From Steromphala cineraria (taxonomy: Eukaryota; Mollusca; Gastropoda; Trochida; Trochidae): a stretch of DNA of 64,000 nt. The notes beneath the pieces are model-generated. The model saw only the letters and a program-made list of their open reading frames with translations. It made no database searches and was not told the origin of the DNA. The stretch spans positions 75,047,338 to 75,111,337 of the forward strand of contig OU744720.1 of NCBI GenBank assembly GCA_916613615.1. The letters are read 5' to 3'. Of this stretch, positions 38,801 to 49,742 are shown one piece after another (position 1 is the first letter of the stretch; every line of letters begins with the position of its first letter). Made by a program: the position numbers and the translations under genes.

Positions 38801-39602
38801 CTGTGAATTTTTATATTCAAAGTGCTGAAGCATGATTTATGATACAGGAAGAAACAATGTGTAAGTATTAGGTTTAATTGTTGAAATACACAGCAGAAGT
38901 TCAGCAATGAAATAATGGTTGAAAACATATTGAAGTATATAACGTTTGAATTTTCTTCGAATTGAGTTAAGATATATCACAAATATATCAGAATTATGGA
39001 CTATTGTTTTCTGCGACCGTAAACATTTTTCAGCTGCTATCCAAATACTATGAAAGGGGCACAAGCTAAATGTAATGCTTTAGGCAAAGTGTAGGAACGA
39101 AACCAAACAAATAAACCATATTCCTAAGGAACTATTGCCATCTTTTAATGCACAACATTTATTCCATTTCTACAAATATCAATATTACGAAACAATCAAG
39201 AACCTTCTTGAGGGCACCTGATTATTATGCCCTATGTCAGACTGAACCAAGTTCACATCGACCTGTAAACTGTTAGTAGCAGACAAGTAAACAGTTAACT
39301 CTCAGGTTTCAGTGTTAACACTCAATATTCGTCTGGGAAACATTCGCTATCTGGAGGTGTAAGTATTGACAGTCTCTATACAATGCAGCAGCGTTTTATA
39401 ACGATATTTAAACATAACAAGTTTTCAAGATTAGCACTGAATGGAAAACTTACTATGAATGGAATAATCTTACATGAGCAGTGATGTAAATGAGCTGTGT
39501 GTTAACAGTTCAGAGAGAATTGATCTTTGTAGAGCAGTGCTTGTGTGAACCTAAATGATTCTGAACGAACATACCATGCTTGTTTTTGGGGCACACCCCC
39601 CA

Positions 39603-39630
39603 CCCCCCCCCCCCCCCCCCCCCCCCCCCC
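39603..39630. repeat. poly-C tract (28 C) at the unit 2/3 junction
   Basis: An uninterrupted run of C follows CACACCCCCCA. The equivalent junction before unit 4 (about 54970) has no such run, so it expanded or was inserted in one copy only. The exact length may be a sequencing artefact. Confidence 0.8.
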
Positions 39631-40833
39631 TTTGGTGGTCATAAGTTTTCTTGAAATATAAGGTATGTTCATTAAAAAATTTATGAAAGCGATCTAGTGA
39701 TCTAGCGCAAATACCTTTAGAGAAAGGAGATTGTCAAAGATGGGTTGTGTCTGAACCATTTAAAATGACCAAATAGGTGGTCAAAAACAATACGAAAAAA
39801 GTGTTTTTTTATTCTCTCAAATCTTAATGTGCATTATAAATAAAGGTTTAAATTTGTTTTAGGCATTTGTACTCACACAGGTTATAAACCTCGATTTGAT
39901 GAAACAGCAGAGGCTAAATCGCAAATAATAATAGGACAAATCTTGTTAACAACAGTAGGTCTTCCAGACTTTCCTCAGGGAAATAATACAAAACGAAACG
40001 TTATCTACAGTCAAAAGACATTTGCCATAGACACTAATTACATGATAACATCAAGCACCCACACTATTCTCTCTCTTATCCACTAAAGGTCTGTACAGAA
40101 GATGTATCACTTCCCCGATCTCGTTTGTAAAATGACCAAGCTAAATGTGGTTCACTGCAGAAGGAATGAAATCAAACCATTTGTAAGCTGAATCTAACAA
40201 TAGCTTTAAACTAAATATCTTCCACATTTACACCCTTTAAGACATTGGAAAACATTAAGCATAAACGGGACAGAATGTCCAAAATATGATTAATTGGCGT
40301 TTTTCTTCGACCTTGTCGATGAAAAGTTTTTGAAAAGATATTTATTGCCAGGTTGTTGGTCTAAAAGAGTCAATTTGCGAGTAAAATAGACATAATTGGT
40401 TACAAGAAACTTAATTGATTTATCATAGAAAATTAATGAAGGCTTGATAGCTTACCTATGAATAAGTAATCATTAATGGACAATAACTTAAAATTATATG
40501 ATTTGAGTGAAGTCTTGAGAAACACGGCATTTACAAATATGAACAAATCAACCGTTATGGATATATCTTTAAAAACAGGAGTATGTTTTATCACATAGTC
40601 AATTCACAAAGTATAATATGACAAAAAATGAAATGGAAAGACTGTGATATGTCATCCGAAAATATACCTTTTTAATATTTTATGTGCAATTTAATTACTA
40701 ATCAAGAAACAACTTATATATGTACATTCCTGTTAATAAAATAATTAAAACCCATGTGAAAAAAATATTCTGTTACTCTGCTGTAAGAAAATATGTTGTT
40801 ATTTCTTTCCGAATCATGTCTGAGGCATGTACC

Positions 40834-41055
40834 CTAAGCACTTAAGCAATCATTTACATCTTCCCGTTCACACAGATGTTTTTCGGTCGATAATGATATA
40901 AGCCTAAAGCATCCTGTCGTCAAATCATCAATACCATAATCCATAAACGATGACATGTTGTTGTAATGTACTAATCTGTTCTGTCTGCACTGGCAACACC
41001 AGACAGTACTTATCAACCCTAATGAAGTGTACAGCTTTACCGTATTCTCATCCAT
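40834..41055 (-). CDS. 73-aa ORF, the only uninterrupted copy of this exon family
   Basis: The ATG at 41055 is in an ideal context (CACCATGG). The frame begins MDENTVKLYTSLGLIS, passes VWCCQCRQNR, where the other three units have TAG in place of the Q codon, and continues through GCFRLISLST and LCEREDVNDC to a stop. It is cysteine-rich (CCQC, C, C, C). It is short, its family is unknown, and it may be the surviving first exon of the unit's ancestral gene or a chance loss of the stop. Confidence 0.3.
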   Translation of the reverse strand: MDENTVKLYTSLGLISTVWCCQCRQNRLVHYNNMSSFMDYGIDDLTTGCFRLISLSTEKHLCEREDVNDCLSA

Positions 41056-42079
41056 GGTGACACTGTCAACAGTGAGGGGATAAACATCCTGTGTTTGAAA
41101 GTTGGGACCCCTTTTTCAATAGAAATCAAAGTATATGTACGCTGCTAAGTTAACTCTTCAATCATACATAAACATAAACAAAAACTGTATGGAATTCATT
41201 GAACTGGTACGAGCCAAACGCCCAATTGTGGCCTAGATTTATCTTAGAAGGGCTAGTACCGGTATGTTTTTCTGACAAACACCAACAGTGTTTATATTTA
41301 TTTTTCAACATCAAGTTGTCAGTATCGCTATTGGCAGCATTCCTTGGTAATCCATAAGTGATATACTACGTCTAGAAAAGCTTCAATTTAATGATAATGT
41401 CATTATCGATTTCAGTATGTTTTGAAATTGGCACTACTAGCTGTTGGTGTACATAAGAGATCAGCCATTATTGATACAGGGCATACAATCATGTGCACCT
41501 GCCAAACTCTTGTCTGAATTGGCTGGTCATGTTCTGATAGTGTTTGGCTAAGATGTCTTTTCATCACCTGACCCTCTTTACCGATCTACTGATAATACAA
41601 TATTTATATAAATGTTGTGATTCTTTATTGAAACTTTATAGCCATAAGGTACTATTTATGAAATTATCACGAACATGTTTGTAAACTTTTTTATGACAAT
41701 TTATTGTCATTTCATACCACAAACAGATTCATATTGTGCGAACACTTTGCACGCAATTTTAGTTAGTTTTTCATATAATTTATCATGTGTAGATATTCTG
41801 CATGTTGTAGATAACATGTTAAGGAGAGATGGGACGTAGCATTTTCGACTTCTGCGCATGACAGTTTTAACGTATTTCGCGTTGTTAGAAATTTTACGTC
41901 TATGTTTAAAAAACTAAATCTATGCATTTTAAAATAATGTATCTAAGTATTTATAGCATGAAATGTCAGTTTATTGTTATTACATTCATACATCAGCGTT
42001 TGGTTTGCATTTTTGAGAGTTTTACGGCACCCGATCGGTTTACGGCAATGTTTGTAAACAACGATCAGCTGATTTCGTA

Positions 42080-42400
42080 ATGAGTTGGCACAATGCTCGA
42101 TCATCGCGATTGGGGCAATTTTGTAGCCTTTCGAAATTCAAAAGATCCCAGGTTGTCTCCAAAGCTTTGTGTGTGTGTCAAAGGGAAACTTTGCACGTTT
42201 CTTGGCCCTGGCTGATTGACCACGACTATCATCATGCGGTAGAAGTACCAAATCAGAAAGTGCCCGCACCCGTCTCAGTTTCACTCAGTAATGGAGAATG
42301 CATGAGGAGTAGTGGATTCTTTGAAATAATCAACGAGCCCCGAAGGGGCGAGTTGATTATTTTAAAGAATCCACTGCTCCGAATGCATTCTCCATCTTAA
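42080..42400 (+). CDS. 106-aa ORF near the left end of the TTAA element
   Basis: The ATG at 42080 has G at -3 and opens a frame beginning MSWHNARSSRLGQFCSLSKF, rich in C, H and W. The last 35 codons (from about 42291) are encoded by the left and right arms of a hairpin, so the native protein probably ended or spliced before it. The position, just inside the TIR and ahead of the next exon-like segment, suggests the N-terminal exon of the element's own gene. No recognised domain. Confidence 0.35.
   Translation: MSWHNARSSRLGQFCSLSKFKRSQVVSKALCVCQRETLHVSWPWLIDHDYHHAVEVPNQKVPAPVSVSLSNGECMRSSGFFEIINEPRRGELIILKNPLLRMHSPS
42291..42395. repeat. 105-bp near-perfect hairpin
   Basis: The arms ATGGAGAATGCAT...GTGGATTCTTTGAAATAATC and their inverse complement meet at GAGCCCCGAAGGGGCGAG. 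A smaller palindrome at 42487-42513 repeats the same words (CAGTGGATT...AATCCACTG). A palindromic MITE inserted in the element's gene would explain it. Confidence 0.75.
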
Positions 42401-42530
42401 TCCATGTATAACGTACAGTGATAAGATATGCGGAATAGGTTTGTGTGAAATGCCTGACACCCCTCCAGACTGGACAAGTCCATGTGCAGTGGATTCTTTA
42501 AAATAATCCACTGTTCACACAATAGAGTGA

Positions 42531-42724
42531 CGTCATCATCATGGATTAAGCCATGTTATACGTGAAGAGGTGGACGATCCGGCTGACATTCCCGACACCG
42601 ATTCTACAACTTTGATTCCTCTCCCACGAGTAGTTCAAGACTGGACAGAAGGAAGAAGAGTAGCTGACCTGCAAGTTCTTGCCTGTCAACTTGACCACTA
42701 TGTCAAGTGCAGTTCTCGTCTCAG
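42531..42724 (+). pseudogene. transposase-like exon fragment in the TTAA element
   Basis: An open frame from just after a TGA (42528-42530) reads REEVDDPADIPDTDS, then LPRVVQDWTEGRRVADLQVL and LACQLDHYVKC, ending at a donor CTCAG|GTAAAT. The pattern W..GRRV.dL..La.qL...kC reminds me of the start of Mutator-like transposase-domain proteins in invertebrate genomes, where a C-x2-C follows; only part of that is present here. The next acceptor-like site, TTTCCACAG at about 43630, would join into a quick stop. It is therefore a fragment. The family call is from memory and weak. Confidence 0.35.
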
Positions 42725-43372
42725 GTAAATTTCTTTTATGATAAATACTGTCACATAAAAAACGATCCACATTTTTCTAAAAAGTGCAATTGGTTGATTA
42801 TTCGTAAAGTTTTAACTTGATTACAAATTATTTTTGTTTATCAAAGCTCAAAATTCACCACTATTTTGAAAATTCAAAGTTGTTTTTTCATTACTTGATG
42901 AAAATTGAGAAAAGATAATCAACATATAAATTAAAAAAACAAGATATTTCTATGACGTCTTGTCATTAGCTGTTTAAATTTTTAATTCAAACTTTTGATG
43001 AAAAGTGTCATAAGCAATATTTAAAAATTCTTTTGATGAAGTAATTGGATTTCATTATTCTCATTCAAAAATGTGTAGCATTTTAGAAATTTGAAGCATA
43101 AAAATACTTATATTCTATTAGACCATGAGCGATTTGTTTTTCTTCATACTTGATAACATTAGGGAAATTATAAGATTAGAAGAAAAATAACTTTTGTTTC
43201 TCAATTTCTATTTTGCAACTAGGATAAATTCATTCACAAATAAATTAATTGATGAAAGACTAGTTACCTTGTCTTGAATACCACTTTCATTGTAAGATAA
43301 ATCCCCATTAAAACATTATCTGGGATGTTATCTACTCAAAGTCACCAGGACAGCTGAGAAAATTATGAGATA
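42725..43372. other. AT-rich, intron-like sequence in the TTAA element
   Basis: It follows the donor at 42725 and has no coding signal. Confidence 0.4.
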
Positions 43373-43580
43373 CCGTAATTCCTCCAATAAGCGCCGGGTC
43401 TCCAATAAGCACCCAGGTCCAAACCATTGAATTATGTCCCTTAGTAATATTGTTACAGATATTCATTGTAAAATACTGTTTAACACAAACTTCAATTTTC
43501 TATGAAAGAAAAGTGCCAGACCAGACCTCCAATAAGCACCGGGGGTAAAGAGGCCCAGGCGCTCACTTGAGGAAATACAG
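43373..43580. mobile_element. TA-flanked MITE nested in the TTAA element
   Basis: The left end CCGTAATTCCTCCAATAAGC and the right end, which reads CTGTATTTCCTCAAGTGAGC on the other strand, form imperfect TIRs between TA dinucleotides. An internal copy of CCTCCAATAAGCACCGGG (about 43526) shows that the subterminal motif is repeated. 208 bp, non-coding. Confidence 0.7.
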
Positions 43581-45588
43581 TATTCTCTTAAATCTATCAG
43601 ATAGATTGACTTTGTCTATTGTTTCCACAGAAACTGATGCCCACATCACCCAGATTGCCATCTTACCCCACAAACCAAAAACTAAACAAGCCTGAGATGT
43701 GACTGGTCTTACTTTTGATGGTCAACAGATGTTCAAGCATTATTAACCTTGTTTGAAATCATTCTTGGGATTCTTGAAAAGATTTCTTGAAAAGATTCAA
43801 CAAATTTATTTTATGTGGCCATAATGCCAAAACCTTTATTCTAGGGTATTTGTCAATTCAATTAATGTGATAAGTTCAATGATTATGCACCAACTTTAGT
43901 TATAATAACTAATTTCGATTGTTTTAGCCTTTTGCGAGGAATTTGATAAAGCATTGCAACAATGAATAGTTTTTTTTATTAAAAGAATATTGCAAATATG
44001 TTCAATGTATGTTGAGCATCTATAAATCGAAATAAAGCTAGTGTCGGAAGATTGTAATGGATCTGCATTCTTCTTAGACTATCATGATTGCCATGATGTG
44101 TCTTAAAATCTCTATCGGAATGTTGAGGTGTCTGCGTTTCTATCCAACATAAACAATAAAGTCATATACAACTTTATGTTTGTAATTATTTTACATAAAT
44201 AAATACAGCACAATAACTTGAAAATGTATAGGGTTGTCACCTGTGAACTGTTTCCGCGAGCAAATGGTCCTTGGTCCATTAATTGTTTAGTCCGTTTCGC
44301 TTGTGCGTTACTATGGATACAAAATTCGCAAAGCTAAAATTTGGGCAGAGAAAACATAACTTTCGACATTTGTACATATCCAACTTTGGTACATATTCAA
44401 TATACCATGGTTTATCCGTATACGTGCTTAGACAATTTGAATTCCTAATGTAGGATGATATATATAAGAGTAGAACAAGTGTTTGTTTTAAACGTCCACG
44501 GTTGCAAAAGACAAATAAAGTAAGCACATATTTCATATTTCTTTGAGCTAAACACGGTTTGTATACGATAAACGGTTGCTTATGGTTAAAAGACTGGTCT
44601 ATTGGACTGGTCTAATAATTTACTCACAACCTTTATACAAAGATGACCTTCATGTAGATTGTTCTTTTCTTTGCTGGTTTATGTGCGGTCAGTATGTAAT
44701 AAATATCAAAAATAGATTTTTGAATATTTGGAAATTATAAAAGATATAAAATAATATAAGACAAAATAATATATTTATATATCAGATATATCTTAAAAGT
44801 TATTTTTTCCTAGATATTAATAAGTAAGATTGAAAGTACATAACTCTTATTTGTCTTTTTTGGGGAGGAAATTGTGCTACTAAGTTGCTTGTTAAAAAAA
44901 CGCAACAGATTTGCTGTAGCCTATTCCATACAGTGGCTTATGAGTCTTTTTAGATAAGAACATTCATAACAGGTGGGGGTTGATCCAAAACTACAGTCAT
45001 GCCTTATGAGTGCACCTCCCTCTCCTCCCCCTCCCCACCTCCCCTCTCTCTCACGGAGAGCTAAGATTTAATGCATATATAAATATTTTGTCTTGTCTTT
45101 CCTCTTGATCCTCCCTCACTTAAAGGATGGTGATATATTCTATATCGACAATAAATACGGCGTTTTGCGAAAGCAAGCCCTCCCTTTTTGAAGTCCATAC
45201 TCTTCTATTTTGAAGTGTATCAGATGAAAGTATCCTCCCCCCCCTCCCCCCCCCCCCCCCCCTCCCTTTTTCATGACCTGTATTATCTGTTCGCGCTGTG
45301 AAAAAAAATAATTTGCTTATTCAAAGATTATGGGACATTTTGGACACCCAAAGAGAATGGAATTCTGCGAATAATGTATAAGATTCCATATTCTTCCAAT
45401 ACTGATATATTACCGTGCATCGAAGTTTATGGTGTATAAAAAGTTATAAAACTGCTCATCCGTCCGTTTTCTAAGGTGATACAATTGGCCATATCGACTC
45501 CTATACGAGACTTCACTCGCTTAGTGTCTAATGATTATGATTTAAAAAAGACTCTCACTTAAAACATTCCGGATACAAACCGATGTTT
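43581..45588. other. non-coding interior of the TTAA element
   Basis: Mostly AT-rich with C-rich and CT-rich simple tracts (45010-45060 and 45228-45266). A possible acceptor (TTTCCACAG) near 43630 is followed by a frame that stops at once. The minus-strand frame 44279-44536 looks random. Confidence 0.4.
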
Positions 45589-45597
45589 CCGAATATG

Positions 45598-45894
45598 GGG
45601 GCGGGATAGCGCAGTGGTTAGCGCGTTCGACTTCGGATCAAGAGGTCCGTAGTTCGAATCCCGCCAGGGGGCTCGGCAACTTTGTCTGCAGTAGAGAACT
45701 GTTCTACACGCAGTCAGGTTTGGGTGCAATGCTACACTGAATTTCAGAGCAGTACCACCCATGGTTCGCTAGTTCCAGCTAAGCATAGCTACAATGGTGT
45801 TGCGGGCTTTCTCCCTGCAATAATACTAGCAGCCGCGATATGAGTGAAATAATCTTGAAAGCGGCGATAAACCCCACATCACCTCACCACCTCA
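45598..45894 (+). mobile_element. tRNA-derived SINE nested in the TTAA element
   Basis: A 297-bp SINE of the same family as 8591-8891. The head is GGGGCGGGATAGCGCAGTGG, with an A box, then a B box GTTCGAATCC near 45652; body words GGTTTGGGTGCAATGC are shared with the other copies. Direct repeats CCGAATATG flank it (45589-45597 and 45895-45903). The tail is CACCTCACC-rich. Confidence 0.9.
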
Positions 45895-45903
45895 CCGAAT
45901 ATG

Positions 45904-46679
45904 AACACGAGCTTCTAATATTTGTTGAAGGTCACTAATCCAAACTCCCTATTTTCCGTATATCCGTATAACGACATACGTTAGATTTTATTGAATCATC
46001 ATTTCACCACGATCAATATCTTGCGTGTTTTTGTCACCTCGCCAAACGTGACTCAAAGGCAGTGAATAAAGAAAGTAATAAGTAATGTTATCACATCAAG
46101 ATTTCCAAGAAACAATAATACGCCATTTTCCATCAATAATCTTTTTGAAAATCATTATATATTATATTTATTTATTATGTTTGTTTGTAAATATTAACAC
46201 ATTTAATTGTATGAACGGTCTTAAAATAAGCCCTTTGGAGCGTGTTGGTCAATTCTTTTATTTACTATTTCATGAATAAATATGTATAAATCATATGATA
46301 GTCACATGGAACAGCACATTTCTTATGAATCATCTCCGACGTTCATTCATCATTATCGAATAAATGTACATTGTATTACAGACCAGTTACTTGTAGTAGG
46401 TGGGATAGATAGATTTAGCCGTATTCAATTAAGCTATTTACCAGTTTGAAATAGAGTTTCGATAATGGACAATAACGATATTAAGTAAATGGCAAACTTC
46501 TGTCAACATTTCTTGCTATACAAAATATAACATTTTCTCTATCGGATCCTGATATATTCATTTAGAACGGAACAACGTTAAGAAATAATGCATATGTGTC
46601 TCTTAACTTAAAACGTCTTTATTAAGACGATTCTTTTATCATTATGTACGTAGGCTAAATGTATTCATATTTAGTTATT
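45904..46679. other. no feature seen
   Basis: AT-rich interior of the TTAA element, without coding or repeat structure. Confidence 0.4.
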
Positions 46680-46803
46680 ACGTACGTACGTAATAATTTA
46701 TCACGTACGTACGCAATAATAACACGTACGTACGTAATAATTTTTCACGTACGTACGCAATAATAACACGTACGTACGTGATAGTAATACGTACGTACGT
46801 AAT
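46680..46803. repeat. array of six ACGTACGTACG(T/C) palindromic blocks
   Basis: Six 12-bp blocks made of ACGT repeats are separated by 9-11 bp AT spacers. T-ending and C-ending blocks alternate in the first four, giving a period of about 42 bp. Each block is self-complementary. CpG is otherwise scarce here, so the block array stands out. Confidence 0.85.
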
Positions 46804-48393
46804 ACAAATATTTTTTTACCATGTCCCTTCTGGAGCTTCGTAATTATCTATTTAGTAATAAAGAAACTAAAACATCATTGAATCAACATACAGGTTCTAG
46901 AAAAGTAACAAAAAGACCCAACCATCATGTAATTTATAATTAAGTACAAAATTGCTTTGATATTATAACTGTAACTGCCAAGACCAATATAGTTTAGTAA
47001 ATTTGTCTTCAAATAAGTTTATGTGAATGAAATATTAATTTAAAAAATTACATTGCATAATTCAATTGTGGTCCCTAAATTTTTAAAAGAGAAAGTAAAT
47101 ACATTGAATGAGGATTATGAGCACATCTTTGTGAGTTAGATATTTGTTATCTGGACAACAAATTCTATAATGGAGAAATCTTCCAAAAACAAGCTAGCAG
47201 AATATTATTGCCTTTTTGCTAAGATTAGGTCTAAAAGATACCTGCTAATATTATATATTGTTTACTATGTATCAGTCCATAGATTTGATGAATGATGTTA
47301 GATCTTACTACCTACAGATTCAATTACTAGAAATTTCACATCACAATTATTATTTACTACTGTTTGATGATTTACAATGAAAACATTGAATTCTTAGAAG
47401 TTATTTTGTCTTGAAAGATATTTTGTTATTTAAGAATCTGAAATTTAAAAAAAATACCCCCCTTAGAATTTTAAACATTGGATTTTGTCCCCAAATCATA
47501 ACAATTGTGACCTATTTGCCTGCTTTTGGAACCTGATAAAAAGAGTCAATGGATTTGACAAACTATTCATGTATCAGATATTGACTGTGTGATATAGCTA
47601 TTTGAAAAAAATTCCTTTTCACCATGTGGATTATGGATATCATATTGTTTATTAGTTATGTGTGCTCTAATCATGTGTCCCTTATCAATAGGTTAAATTG
47701 TGTATTGAATATAATGACTGAATCATTTGGTGCTAAATTTACAACAAATAAAGCCTTTTGACATCAGTTTTTACTTTTGTTATCATTTGTTAGCAGCCAG
47801 AGAGTCTGATAGCCAGACCCAAACATAAAATAAAAGCCTAAGCAAGTCTATTATAATACTTGAGCGCTCAATTTTAGGAAATGAAGAAATCACAGTCTCC
47901 TTTTCATTATTTTTACATGTGTGTTTTGGGGGGGGGGGGGGGAATGGGGAGGGGGTTTTGCACGAAATTTCCTCTTTGAATCGTAATGATGTTGTCGATA
48001 TTATCTGAAGAGTGCTGCAGATTTAAATTAAATCATTTTCTTGGAACTTTCGGACGGCACAAACATTTTCATAAAAATCAAGATGACTTGAGTTGTGAAG
48101 AATATCTGATAGATAAATGTAACATGTTGATCAAATAATCTACATTATGAAAGAATTTCGGGTTGCAGGGCTGAATGGTACTGCTTTACAATGTAGGGTT
48201 ATCTGTCTATAATACGTAGTGTGTTCTGTAGCTACCTGCATAACTTTATTTCGTCCTGACCATAGAATGATGTCGTATCTATTGCAAACCCGGAATTTGG
48301 ATCGTGGCTGTTTTGTCTAGCCTCGAGCCAAACTTTGTTGCAAATTTACTTATGCATCTCAAATGTTAATCAATTTAATTAACTTATCAAAAC
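46804..48393. other. non-coding interior of the TTAA element
   Basis: AT-rich, with one G-rich tract (47929-47956). No exon is supported. Confidence 0.4.
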
Positions 48394-48411
48394 GTGTTTC
48401 TTGTTGTTTTC

Positions 48412-48584
48412 AGTCTGTTTTCAAATATACTTTTATCATTTGATATGGTCCGCAAAGCGCCCGGCGCAAGCACTACTCTGTTTTTTGAAAACACGCCGTG
48501 TGACGCGCTGCACTGTGCACAGTACTGTCCGGCGACGCGAAAAATCGAATTTCGGCTTTCATATAATGTACATTTCGCGTCATA
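48412..48584 (+). other. possible CpG-rich 3' exon near the right end of the TTAA element
   Basis: A polypyrimidine acceptor (TTGTTGTTTTCAG, ending at 48411) precedes a stretch with an embedded ATG frame, MVRKAPGASTTLFFENTPCD, going on to a stop at 48582. The middle (48450-48550) is strikingly CpG-rich for this window. It could be the last exon of the element's gene or only a subterminal regulatory block. Two frames overlap here, so the coding call is doubtful. Confidence 0.25.
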
Positions 48585-48594
48585 AATTTTTAAT

Positions 48595-48965
48595 TCGTTC
48601 GGTGACCCCTAATGAATTATATATTTTTGGAAAGAAGAAGCGATTTTCTTTCATGTCACAAAGTATGAGAAAATCGTAAAATGTGTGAATATAATTTATC
48701 AATACAATCGGTTAGAAAATGTTTTCGTAAATCGCAATTTTCATTTTCATACCATCATAACTTTTTTTTAAATATTATTTTTTTCCAAAAAAAGGCATTT
48801 ACAATACTTTTTTATATTTAATCCCACATAATATAAAAAATTAAAGCAGTATTACAACTCTTTATATCTAAAAAATAACTTCAAACAGTGATGCCATTTT
48901 TTGACATTTCTCCCGTGGCCACAAATTTAAATGGGCTGTAGCTCCGAAAATCGTTCGGTGACCCC
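48595..48965. repeat. subterminal direct repeat TCGTTCGGTGACCCC, two copies
   Basis: The same 15 bases occur at 48595-48609 and 48951-48965, close to the right TIR. Repeated subterminal motifs often bind transposase, which is a plausible but untested role. Confidence 0.5.
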
Positions 48966-49734
48966 CATTTTTTATTTCATATATGCATTCTACATATAAA
49001 AAATAACCAATGTACCACAAATTAGAAAATTCTAAAATATTTGAGTTGTTCGTCCCATCTCTCCTTAAGCTGGATTCTGATTCCTTTTCCCATCTTTTAG
49101 TTTGTATTAGTGTCTTATGTCATAGCTGTTTGAGGAAAACAGGTCGTATATTGATTAACTTCAGATGAACTGACAAAGGATCCTCAATATTTCATGCAAA
49201 ATAATCAATAATGATAATAAATCAATATATTTATTGTGGATCGTCAAGTCTCCTTTACTGGAGATTTGATTATGAACTATTAAAAAATAGTCTTTTTGAT
49301 ATTTTGACCCCTAGTCATTTCAACTATCTGCTAAAACGGTGAACTGGGGTGTGGTAAATGACAGTGTACAGGTACAGTGTGTTTTCACTTTTGCAGTATA
49401 AATCAAACATTAAAACAATTATCAACGAGTTGTGAGGAAATATATATCCTATCAGTCCAGAGTTATTTAATGGTATTAACTTTGAGCCTAACGAAAGGAC
49501 ATCCGTATTTCCAAAATGGTTATTTTTCTTACCCAAGATCATTTTATTGTATATGAATGGAATCAAAGTATGATTCAAAAACATGTTTAGGTTGCAAAGT
49601 ACTATTGTTTTCAATTGTCTAGTTTAGACATACATGTTGCTAACTTCCCTTTCAATGTCTCCAGGAAACCAGAAAGAAAGGTCTAAAGCTTTAACTACAT
49701 TATGCAGGTAAACTTGAAATGCTATGACGTCATT

Positions 49735-49742
49735 GTTTGATG
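49735..49742. promoter_or_regulatory. perfect CRE palindrome TGACGTCA, unit 3
   Basis: Third positional copy of the CRE seen in units 1 and 2, with the same preceding word GAAATGCTA. Motif match only. Confidence 0.25.

Larger units (their letters stand above)
31808..39590. repeat. array unit 2
   Basis: Second array copy, joined to unit 1 through the 1-kb element. Landmarks: TATTAATTGCCTGG 31826, GCACTGGCAACACC 32440, GACCGGCCATTATTGAT 33390, GTAGATAACATGTTAAG 33745. Unlike unit 1 it keeps the 34910-35140 segment. Unlike units 1 and 3 it lacks the second copy of the 287-bp tandem repeat. Its P half is interrupted by a SINE (36973-37296). Around 32900-33050 there is a short local re-duplication of the block beginning TTGGGCTATTAATGATGTAT. 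The intact TTAA site near 33754 and the intact LINE target (33391-33502) serve as empty sites for units 3 and 4. Confidence 0.85.
41823..49064. mobile_element. 7.2-kb TTAA-flanked DNA transposon in unit 3
   Basis: The element is bounded by TTAA (41819-41822 and 49065-49068) and by perfect 14-bp inverted repeats GGAGAGATGGGACG (41823-41836 and 49051-49064). Units 1 and 2 show the uninterrupted site GATAACATGTTAA at the matching place, proving insertion with TTAA duplication. Short TIRs and TTAA fit piggyBac or Kolobok. Inside are an ORF (42080-42400), an exon with a donor (42531-42724), a 105-bp hairpin, a TA-flanked MITE, a SINE and an ACGT repeat. No full transposase is readable, so it is likely a decayed or non-autonomous copy enlarged by nested insertions. 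Confidence 0.88.

Noticed and set aside
44279..44536. 85-codon minus-strand frame in the TTAA element
   Set aside because: No similarity to transposases, no neighbouring splice sites, and AT-driven composition.
45598..45670. tRNA gene
   Set aside because: The head does not fold into a clean cloverleaf, and it is followed by a SINE body and flanked by a target duplication.
48401..48679. Second overlapping frame in the CpG-rich block
   Set aside because: Two overlapping frames cannot both be supported. This one begins at an internal codon without a plausible start and is kept only as an alternative reading.
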